Source: a virus. Taken from it: a stretch of 34,166 bases of DNA. Shown here one piece after another: positions 1-4,793 of this stretch. The position numbers were made by a program, and so were the translations under genes. The stretch lies in IMG/VR virus record IMGVR_UViG_3300006030_000057, positions 1 through 34,166 of that record; one strand, written 5' to 3'. Within the stretch, counting starts at the first letter, position 1; every line of letters starts with the position of its first letter. Below the pieces are notes generated by a model. It was not told the DNA's origin and searched no databases. It saw only the letters and a program-made list of their open reading frames with translations.

Positions 1-141
1 TTTGTTGGAACCCACAAGCGGCGCTTATGGGGAAATAGCAGCAAACGCTGCCGTGACATACACCCAAATACGAGGGTGCACATACAGCACACAAACGTGC
101 GCTGACAGAAAGACAGCAGAACCCTGCTGCCCTCCTGTCAA

Positions 142-168
142 CGCACGGCCACACGAAGTGGCCGTGCG
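142..168. terminator. Perfect hairpin after the left operon
   Basis: Arms CGCACGGCCAC (142-152) and GTGGCCGTGCG (158-168) pair perfectly over 11 bp around the loop ACGAA. The hairpin lies just beyond the 3' end of the leftward gene 191-433, where a terminator is expected. No strong T-run follows on the minus strand, so it may be a weak or factor-assisted terminator or an RNA-stabilising stem. Confidence 0.55.
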
Positions 169-185
169 CTAACCACGCTGGTTAG
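169..185. promoter_or_regulatory. 17-bp inverted repeat CTAACC-N5-GGTTAG
   Basis: Arms CTAACC and GGTTAG flank the 5-nt spacer ACGCT. It directly abuts the hairpin at 142-168. Its length (17 bp), spacer (5 nt) and outer CTA/TAG match the CTATTC-N5-GAATAG palindromes at 191, 967 and 1640, so it may be a diverged fourth site. A purely structural stem is the alternative. Confidence 0.4.
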
Positions 186-190
186 GCGTG

Positions 191-207
191 CTATTCGTGG
201 CGAATAG
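191..207. promoter_or_regulatory. Palindrome CTATTC-N5-GAATAG, copy 1
   Basis: CTATTCGTGGCGAATAG is a perfect palindrome (7-bp arms, 3-nt centre). It overlaps the last codons and the TAG stop of the leftward gene 191-433. The same outer hexamers with a 5-nt spacer recur at 967-983 and 1640-1656, which suggests a protein-binding operator rather than chance. The binding protein is unknown; the HTH protein at 1115-1618 is a candidate by proximity only. Confidence 0.6.
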
Positions 208-433
208 AGCAGCGACCCTTGATCTGGTCGCCACGCTTGGCGATGTTCGCCAAATGCAGGCTGGCCTCCCGCATGAACCGCTCGACCTCCCGCATCTCGG
301 CAAGCCACCAGTCAGGGTCATCCTCGGACACCACGAACATGGCGTCCGCCACTTCCTTCCACCAGTAGTCCAGCGTCCGCTTCGACCTGGCCTGCAGGAA
401 CGTGACCTTGTGGCCGAGGCTCTCGAGACTCAT
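191..433 (-). CDS. Small phage protein, function unknown
   Basis: This is an 80-residue protein starting MSLESLGHKV. I do not recognise a family. It is rich in Trp and acidic residues, with WW at 'DYWWKEVADAMF' and again at 'DDPDWWLAEMREVERFMREA', and looks largely alpha-helical with no membrane segment. The ATG at 433 was chosen because it forms an ATGA overlap with the stop of the upstream gene (430-714), implying translational coupling. A longer in-frame extension to 484 would run deep into the neighbour. It is the last gene of a leftward cluster and its stop codon lies inside a 17-bp palindrome. By position it may be an accessory or early regulatory gene. Confidence 0.6.
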   Translation of the reverse strand: MSLESLGHKVTFLQARSKRTLDYWWKEVADAMFVVSEDDPDWWLAEMREVERFMREASLHLANIAKRGDQIKGRCSIRHE

Positions 434-714
434 CGCTCCACCCCCCCACGGATGATCTCCTTCAGCGCAGCCTGCGAACGGCACAACAAGTCCGCCAAGC
501 GACGAGCATTGAGCGCATCACACTGATAATGCAGCGCAGCACCACCACGCCCATCACGGGCAAACCTGCACGCGTCCCTGAGGCTCACCCTGTACAGACC
601 TTCGTACACCGACGCCCAATAGCGGACTTCCTCATATCGAGCGTGCAAACCGCCCGAGGTCGAGGTGGCACCAACCAGAGCCTCGACGCGGCCGTGAAAC
701 TCGGCAGCAGTCAC
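430..714 (-). CDS. Small phage protein, function unknown
   Basis: This protein of about 94 residues starts with GTG at 714 (VTAAEFHGRVEALVG) and has no recognised family. It is probably alpha-helical and soluble, with a basic C-terminus and two cysteines ('HYQCDALNARRLADLLCRS'). The GTG start makes a GTGA overlap with the upstream gene's stop and is preferred to a TTG at 729. It overlaps the next gene (191-433) by ATGA, so the three small genes 932-191 probably form one coupled message. Without a domain match no function can be assigned. Codon use resembles the rest of the window, so expression is likely. Confidence 0.55.
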   Translation of the reverse strand: MTAAEFHGRVEALVGATSTSGGLHARYEEVRYWASVYEGLYRVSLRDACRFARDGRGGAALHYQCDALNARRLADLLCRSQAALKEIIRGGVER

Positions 715-932
715 AGCGGCACCACCCAACCGCAGAACCCAGCCGTCAAAGCCGCATCCGTCAACGGAGCCTCCGAACGCAACTCCGCGTACTGACCGCT
801 CGGGTACCTGCCCTGCAACACATACAGAGCCTCCATCGAGCCAAACCCGTAGTCCATCAAACGGGAATGCACCTCGTGCAGCACCGCCTGCGCCACGGTC
901 AACTCGACCGAACCATCACGAAACTCACGCAT
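711..932 (-). CDS. Small phage protein, function unknown
   Basis: This protein of about 73 residues begins MREFRDGSVELTVAQAVLHEV and has no family I recognise. ATG 932 is preferred because AGGTGGTG lies six or so bases upstream. An in-frame ATG at 956 would add eight residues and remains possible. The palindrome copy at 967-983 lies 11 bp beyond that upstream ATG, within the likely promoter or leader. It is the first gene of the coupled three-gene cluster reading to 191, and a GTGA overlap joins it to the next gene. Confidence 0.55.
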   Translation of the reverse strand: MREFRDGSVELTVAQAVLHEVHSRLMDYGFGSMEALYVLQGRYPSGQYAELRSEAPLTDAALTAGFCGWVVPL

Positions 933-966
933 CGTGACACCACCTATCTTTCTCATGTCAACGCCC

Positions 967-983
967 CTATTCCCTGCGAATAG
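967..983. promoter_or_regulatory. Palindrome CTATTC-N5-GAATAG, copy 2
   Basis: CTATTCCCTGCGAATAG has 6-bp perfect arms and the spacer CCTGC. It lies immediately upstream of the leftward gene 711-932/956, a position suited to an operator controlling that cluster. It shares both hexamers and the spacing with the copies at 191 and 1640. Confidence 0.65.
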
Positions 984-1061
984 AAACGGACGGCCTCACC
1001 GAGACCGCCCACCAACACACCGACACACGCCGATGTGCTCGTGGGCAGCATCAATGCGCCA

Positions 1062-1111
1062 ACACGGGAAGGGGACGTGCGGACACTGCCGCACGCCCCC
1101 CGAACCCGTGT
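1062..1111. terminator. Long interrupted hairpin after the HTH gene
   Basis: The outer arms ACACGGG (1062-1068) and CCCGTGT (1105-1111) enclose an inner stem CGTGCGG (1076-1082) / CCGCACG (1089-1095) and an intermediate GGGG/CCCC pairing, with small bulges. That gives about 18 paired bases and the loop ACACTG. It begins four bases beyond the stop of the leftward gene 1115-1618. It may terminate that message, or form a stable 3' end or small RNA. No T-run follows on the minus strand. Confidence 0.55.
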
Positions 1112-1114
1112 CAG

Positions 1115-1618
1115 TCACTTCATGGCGAGCAGAAGCGCCACCAACTCCAGACGCTGCGCCTTGGACAGCGCCTTCGCCTCGGCAGCCAAGTGCTTCACCG
1201 ACGGCTTCGCAGCCGTCTTGCCCTTGCCAGTGCCCTTGCGGTTCGACGACTTCGACACCAGCGACGAAACCCACGCCGTGAACACGCCATCGAAGGCCTT
1301 GTACGCAGCCACAGCCTGAGCAGGCGACGCAAACGACGCCACCAGCGTCATCGAACGCGAGATCGTCGACTGCGAGATACCCGACGCCTTCGCAATCGCC
1401 GACTGGCTGCCCAACAGCACGCGCTCACCGTCGATGCCGACCGTGAAACGCTCCAGCACCTTCTCGTCACCCTTCGCCTTCGCATCGGCCACCTTGTTCA
1501 GGATGTCCGTCGCCATGCGGCCCACCGTGAAGTAGTGCGGCATCGCCGCATACTCGGTGCGGTCAATCTCGACCGCCGCAGCATTCATCTCCAGCAGCAT
1601 CGCAATGATGTCAGCCAT
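1115..1618 (-). CDS. HTH DNA-binding protein, candidate regulator
   Basis: A 167-residue soluble protein. Residues about 70-95 ('LGSQSAIAKASGISQSTISR') have the pattern of a helix-turn-helix, with the recognition helix at ISQSTISR. A Lys/Gly/Ser-rich linker (about 123-140) is followed by a short helical, Leu-rich C-terminus. The family is not identified; the HTH resembles those of ParB/KorB-like and other phage regulators. It stands alone: a purine-rich leader (GAGAGGGAGAGAGAC) precedes the ATG at 1618, and a palindrome at 1640-1656 lies 22 bp upstream. That suggests autoregulation and possibly control of the divergent rightward block. It is the only candidate repressor near the control region, but it could equally be a partition or modulator protein. 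Confidence 0.7.
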   Translation of the reverse strand: MADIIAMLLEMNAAAVEIDRTEYAAMPHYFTVGRMATDILNKVADAKAKGDEKVLERFTVGIDGERVLLGSQSAIAKASGISQSTISRSMTLVASFASPAQAVAAYKAFDGVFTAWVSSLVSKSSNRKGTGKGKTAAKPSVKHLAAEAKALSKAQRLELVALLLAMK

Positions 1619-1639
1619 GATGTCTCTCTCCCTCTCTCC

Positions 1640-1656
1640 CTATTCCAGCGGAATAG
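1640..1656. promoter_or_regulatory. Palindrome CTATTC-N5-GAATAG, copy 3
   Basis: CTATTCCAGCGGAATAG is a perfect palindrome (7-bp arms, 3-nt centre). It sits 22 bp upstream of the HTH gene's ATG at 1618, in the expected operator zone. It shares the hexamers and spacing with the copies at 191 and 967. Confidence 0.65.
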
Positions 1657-1736
1657 CGTTGACCCCAACAGCCGCTCTGACCGCTGAGGGAGACTGTCTG
1701 TCTCACCCTGAGAAAGGGTCGAATAACTCGACATCA

Positions 1737-1752
1737 TGTAAGGCCCCTTACA
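1737..1752. promoter_or_regulatory. 16-bp palindrome TGTAAGGCCCCTTACA
   Basis: Perfect 7-bp arms around a CC centre. It lies in the divergent intergenic region just after a second palindrome, GTCGAATAACTCGAC (1718-1732). The symmetry and position fit a repressor operator distinct from the CTATTC family. No protein can be assigned. Confidence 0.45.
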
Positions 1753-1862
1753 GGCTCTCAGCAGGCCTGATGTCGCTGCGAAGGGCGAGGGGCGCATGAT
1801 GGGGGCCGCCACCACCCAAACAAGGGACTCGTCCGAGCGAGGGCCGTGTGGGTCGTGTTTTT

Positions 1863-1884
1863 GGGGTTGGGGTTGGGGGTTGGG
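1863..1884 (+). repeat. Telomere-like G-run, G-quadruplex-capable
   Basis: Four G-runs of 4, 4, 5 and 3 are separated by TT on the plus strand, giving a short TTGGGG-type array. This meets the usual pattern for an intramolecular G-quadruplex. It lies in the non-coding control region. Confidence 0.6.
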
Positions 1885-1995
1885 ATAGGTGTTTGGGTGT
1901 TGTTGTGCGACGTCAGCTTGTGGGCTGTCGTCGCTTGTGTTTGTGCTGTTGGGGATAGGTGTTCCCTCACTGGTGTTCGGGAACTGTCGTCGCTT
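1882..1995 (+). repeat. Duplicated 12-mers GGGATAGGTGTT and CTGTCGTCGCTT
   Basis: GGGATAGGTGTT occurs at 1882-1893 and 1952-1963. CTGTCGTCGCTT occurs at 1925-1936 and 1984-1995. The order is the same in both units but the spacing differs (43 versus 32 bases), so this is either an old tandem duplication or paired binding sites. Iteron-like or operator roles are possible. Confidence 0.5.
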
Positions 1996-1996
1996 A

Positions 1997-2026
1997 CCCG
2001 ACACTCACCTGTGGGTGTGTGTCGGG
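1997..2026 (+). terminator. Stem-loop followed by a short T-run
   Basis: CCCGACAC-T-CACC pairs with GGTG-T-GTGTCGGG (12 base pairs, one T-T mismatch) around the loop TGTG. It is followed after five bases by TTTT on the plus strand. It could attenuate rightward transcription ahead of the terminase or act as a binding site. Its CCGACAC/GTGTCGG core recurs in the inverted repeat at 33455-33490. Confidence 0.45.
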
Positions 2027-2038
2027 TGCTGGTTTTGT

Positions 2039-2065
2039 CCCCCTCCCCCCTTACCCCCCTCCCCC
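2039..2065 (-). repeat. 27-nt C-rich tract, G-quadruplex on the minus strand
   Basis: Runs of 5, 6, 6 and 5 C are separated by T, TTA and T. The minus strand therefore has four runs of five or more G. A tract of the same length and design lies at 33593-33619 in the other control region. Confidence 0.6.
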
Positions 2066-2071
2066 GTTACA

Positions 2072-2083
2072 TTGCGTGCGCAA
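2072..2083. promoter_or_regulatory. Palindrome TTGCGTGCGCAA upstream of the terminase
   Basis: 5-bp arms TTGCG/CGCAA around TG, 43 bp upstream of the likely GTG start of the first late gene. It is small and could be chance, but it is placed like an operator. Confidence 0.3.
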
Positions 2084-2125
2084 CTATTTCGGGTGGGGAC
2101 TCCTGTAACGGTTTTTGGTGGTGGT

Positions 2126-2584
2126 GTGGCTGACGATGTGGTGTTGACGACGCGGCAGGAGTCCTATTTGGACTGGTTGTGTACTGCTCCTGCGGAGCGT
2201 GAGCCGTCTTCGAAGCGGCGGTATGCGGATGCGCATGGGACGACGACGCAGACGTTGCGGAACTGGGAGAAGAACCAGGTGTTTCGTGATGAGTGGCGTC
2301 GGCGGGTGGATTTGGTGCAGGGGTCGCCTGAGAAGACGCATTCGTTGTTGGAGTCGTTGTATGCGAAGGCGATGGATGGGGATATGAAGGCGGCGGATTT
2401 GTATTTGCGGGCGACGAATCGGATGTCGCCTCAGCCGATCAAGGTGGAGACGTCGAGGGCTGTGGCGGAGTTGTCGGATGAGGAGTTGGCGGGGTTGGTG
2501 GCGTTGCGGGCGGAGGCGGAGCTGCGGGCGCGTGCGGATGTAACGGTGGGGGGTCTTGTTGATGAGCATCTCGAACTACGCTGA
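2126..2584 (+). CDS. terS: Terminase small subunit-like HTH protein
   Basis: From the GTG at 2126 the product is about 152 residues (VADDVVLTTRQESYLDWL). Its first 60 residues carry a phBC6A51/homeodomain-like HTH: 'AEREPSSKRRYADAHGTT' then 'TQTLRNWEKNQVFRDEW'. This is the arrangement of many phage small terminases that bind the packaging site. The C-terminus is acidic and helical. The frame is open back to 1889, but that extension is Cys/Pro-rich low-complexity sequence typical of non-coding DNA, so the later GTG is preferred. The ribosome site is weak. It opens the rightward late block and overlaps the next gene by about 20 bp. Identity rests on the fold pattern and position; the large subunit is 2.2 kb downstream. 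Confidence 0.72.
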   Translation: MADDVVLTTRQESYLDWLCTAPAEREPSSKRRYADAHGTTTQTLRNWEKNQVFRDEWRRRVDLVQGSPEKTHSLLESLYAKAMDGDMKAADLYLRATNRMSPQPIKVETSRAVAELSDEELAGLVALRAEAELRARADVTVGGLVDEHLELR

Positions 2585-2927
2585 GAACAAGATCCTTGAC
2601 CATGTGGGTGGTACTGCGTGGACTGCTCCGTCGACGGTGTACGTGAAGTTGCATACGGCTGATCCTGGTGAGGATGGGACGTTGAATGCGGCTGCGAATA
2701 CGACTCGCCAGTCGGTGGCGTGGTCGGCTGCTGCTTCTGGGTCGAAGTCGACGTCTGCGACGGTGTCGTGGACGTCGGTTCCTTCGACGGAGACGTACAG
2801 TCACTGGTCGTTGTGGGATGCGTCGACAGCTGGGAACTGTCTGTGGACGGGCGCGTTTGCGTCGTCTGCGGCTGTGACGGCGGGTGACACGTTCCAGATG
2901 ACGTCGTTGACGTTGTCGCTGGACTGA
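2562..2927 (+). CDS. Small fibre-like structural protein
   Basis: 121 residues from ATG 2562, behind a G-rich ribosome site. The sequence (YAENKILDHVGG...VYVKLHTADPGEDG...) matches the pattern of a small phage fibre or decoration family widespread in phages: an N-terminal NxxEN(A)xLxxxxG segment, then 'KLHTADPG', then a Ser/Thr-rich beta domain ending in 'GDTFQMTSLTLSLD'. It probably forms part of the virion surface or a fibre base. Its stop overlaps the next start (TGATG), linking it to the collagen-like fibre. A TTG at 2556 is an alternative start. The family resemblance is from memory, not a search. Confidence 0.72.
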   Translation: MSISNYAENKILDHVGGTAWTAPSTVYVKLHTADPGEDGTLNAAANTTRQSVAWSAAASGSKSTSATVSWTSVPSTETYSHWSLWDASTAGNCLWTGAFASSAAVTAGDTFQMTSLTLSLD

Positions 2928-4165
2928 TGTCCTCGAAGATCACTGGTCTCGGGTCGCTGACGGGTGCGTCAGCGGCGAACGATGATCTGGTGCCTGTTGT
3001 CGATGTGTCGGATACGTCGATGGCTGCGACAGGTACGAACAAGAAGATGACGATGTCGGAGCTGTCAACGAAGTTGGCGGCGGTCGGCCCGACGGGGCCA
3101 GCGGCGACGGTTGCTGTCGGTACGGTGACAACGGGTGCTGTTGGTTCTTCGGCGACGGTGACAAACTCTGGTACGTCTTCGGCGGCGGTGTTCGATTTCT
3201 CCATCCCTCGAGGCGCGACGGGTGCGACGGGTGCGAAAGGTAACCGTCAGTACCCGATCTGGCAGTACAACAGTTCCACCACGATGGCTGATCCTGGTTC
3301 TGGCATCTTCAGGTTGAACAACGCTTCTGCTCCCACTGCGATCGCGATTTCCAAGTCGGATTCCACTACTGCTGATCGCACGTCGTACATCTTGTCGTGG
3401 GATGATTCGACGCATAGCACGGTGAAGGGCTATTTGGCGTTGCGTGGCAGCAACAACGGTTTGCTGTTGTATGCGGTGACGGGTGCGATCACGAACAACA
3501 CGACTTGGTTTGAGGTGCCTGTTTCGGTGGTGTCGACGTACACCAGTGGTGATGATGGCACTTGGGCGTTCGATTTTTCTCGTAACGGCGACACTGGTGC
3601 GACTGGCCCGACGGGGCCTGCTGGTGCGACGGGTGCCGATGGAGCGACTGGAGCGACGGGTGCGACAGGCGCCCAAGGAGCACAGGTCTATGCGAACGGT
3701 ACTTACAGCATCGCGAACACGCTGACGCCAACAAACGTGTTCTCAACCACCCTGCCTGCCAACCCTGCGACAGGTGAGATTTACAAGATCACGATCACGG
3801 GAAGGTATTTGAACAACTCGGGTTCCAACAAGACTTTGTCTGTGAACTTCATCTTCGATTCAGTTGCCGTTGGTGGAACTACAGCGAACTTGGCTACATC
3901 TGCCAATGTTCGTCCGTTCAAGTTTGAGTTCTTGATCGACGTGAACGGTATTGCTTCCCAAGAGATTTCAGGCTGGGGTGCGATTACTGCTACCCCAACT
4001 ACGTCTGGTGTGTGGACTACAGCAAACCCGATGTTTGTTGGCGGCACTGCTGCAACGGTGAATATGTCTACTGGCAAGTCGTTGTCAGTCACTTTGGCGC
4101 ATTCGTTTGCCGCTACAACGGTGTCGGTGGACGGTTCATATCGCATTGAGCGAGTCCTGCCGTAA
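2927..4165 (+). CDS. Collagen-like tail fibre protein
   Basis: 412 residues. It contains two Gly-X-Y collagen-like stretches (about 96-105 'GATGATGAKG' and 221-252, with GPTGPAGATGADG) separated by a beta-rich globular part. A C-terminal domain (about 255-412) has a jelly-roll-like pattern ('YKITITGRYLNNSG', 'VSVDGSYRIERVLP'). The segment 'AAVFDFSIPRGATG' is the common lead-in to collagen triplets in phage fibres. It is probably a trimeric receptor-binding fibre. It follows the small fibre gene with a TGATG overlap. The C-terminal half uses more varied, lower-GC codons than the N-terminus, which suggests the receptor-binding tip was exchanged separately. Confidence 0.82.
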   Translation: MSSKITGLGSLTGASAANDDLVPVVDVSDTSMAATGTNKKMTMSELSTKLAAVGPTGPAATVAVGTVTTGAVGSSATVTNSGTSSAAVFDFSIPRGATGATGAKGNRQYPIWQYNSSTTMADPGSGIFRLNNASAPTAIAISKSDSTTADRTSYILSWDDSTHSTVKGYLALRGSNNGLLLYAVTGAITNNTTWFEVPVSVVSTYTSGDDGTWAFDFSRNGDTGATGPTGPAGATGADGATGATGATGAQGAQVYANGTYSIANTLTPTNVFSTTLPANPATGEIYKITITGRYLNNSGSNKTLSVNFIFDSVAVGGTTANLATSANVRPFKFEFLIDVNGIASQEISGWGAITATPTTSGVWTTANPMFVGGTAATVNMSTGKSLSVTLAHSFAATTVSVDGSYRIERVLP

Positions 4166-4194
4166 TGGACGCTGCGTCCCTGGAGGGGTGACAG

Positions 4195-4785
4195 ATGGCG
4201 TCTACATTGCTGCTTGAGGATGGCAGTGATCTGCTGCTCGAGGACGGGGCAGCGTTCCTTCTTGAAGATTCCTCTTTGTCGCCAGTTGTTTCGGCAGCAG
4301 GTTTTGGATCTGGCCTCGGTTCGGCCAGCGCCCTGTCTGCCGCTGTCCGTTTTCGTTCTGGCAGCGATTCAGGCGCGTCGTCACAGACCGCTGCTTGCGT
4401 GCGGGCAGCTTTGCGGTCAGGTTCTGGATCTGGCCTTGGTTCGGGGTCATCCAGTCGTGTGTGTGTTCGCGTCCGTGCCGCATCTAGCAGTGGCGTTGGT
4501 TTTAGTTCGGCCCTGTGGGTTTTTCTGCGAGGCCGTTCTGCGACTGGCTTTGGTGTCGGGTCTGGTTTCGGGTCTGGTGTTCGGGAACCAGTAACGGTGA
4601 CGCGTCTGGCATCCGATGAGAGGTTCGGGTGGGGTATCGGATTTGGCGAACCGAAGTTCACCCGCCCGATCGGTGACGAGCCGCTAACGGAACGCCGCAG
4701 GATTCGCCATACCCGTATGCAGCCTGTGGCTCGCACGACGGTGCGGCGTCCTCCGCCGCTTCGTCGGCCTCGCATGGGCCTGTAG
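4195..4785 (+). CDS. Repetitive Ser/Gly-rich structural protein with LLLEDG start
   Basis: 196 residues after a GGAGGGG ribosome site. The N-terminus repeats 'LLLEDGS', 'LLLEDGA', 'FLLEDSS', a signature of phage structural proteins of unknown fold. The middle has about 40-residue repeats, each opening with G(F/S)GSGLGS. The DNA units at 4301 and 4421 are nearly identical over about 25 bases, and a third, diverged unit starts near 4546. The C-terminus is Arg/Pro-rich. All three forward frames are open for much of the repeat region. I chose this frame because it holds the LLLEDG motif, the ribosome site and the Gly/Ser repeat. It is probably a virion or fibre accessory protein; the role is unknown. 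Confidence 0.68.
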   Translation: MASTLLLEDGSDLLLEDGAAFLLEDSSLSPVVSAAGFGSGLGSASALSAAVRFRSGSDSGASSQTAACVRAALRSGSGSGLGSGSSSRVCVRVRAASSSGVGFSSALWVFLRGRSATGFGVGSGFGSGVREPVTVTRLASDERFGWGIGFGEPKFTRPIGDEPLTERRRIRHTRMQPVARTTVRRPPPLRRPRMGL

Positions 4786-4793
4786 GAGAGATC

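Larger units (their letters stand above)
1619..2125. promoter_or_regulatory. Divergent control region between leftward and rightward operons
   Basis: About 500 bp separate the leftward HTH gene from the rightward terminase. I see no convincing gene here: the open frames across it are low-complexity and Cys/Pro-rich. It holds the palindrome at 1640, GTCGA-N5-TCGAC (1718-1732), TGTAAGG-CC-CCTTACA (1737-1752), a TTGGGG-like G-run (1863-1884), paired 12-mers (1882/1952 and 1925/1984), a hairpin (1997-2026), a C-rich tract (2039-2065) and TTGCG-TG-CGCAA (2072-2083). It must contain promoters for both directions. I could not identify a clean -35/-10 pair. An origin of replication here is possible but unproven. 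Confidence 0.6.

Noticed and set aside
1-27. Circular junction joining the integrase across the window ends
   Set aside because: In-frame joining meets a stop (TAA, 25-27 reversed) within nine codons and would leave the integrase without its first catalytic Arg, so the window is more likely a linear cut.
1846-2133. Coding sequence upstream of the small terminase
   Set aside because: The open frames are Cys/Pro/Gly/Val-rich low-complexity sequence created by G- and C-runs and repeats.
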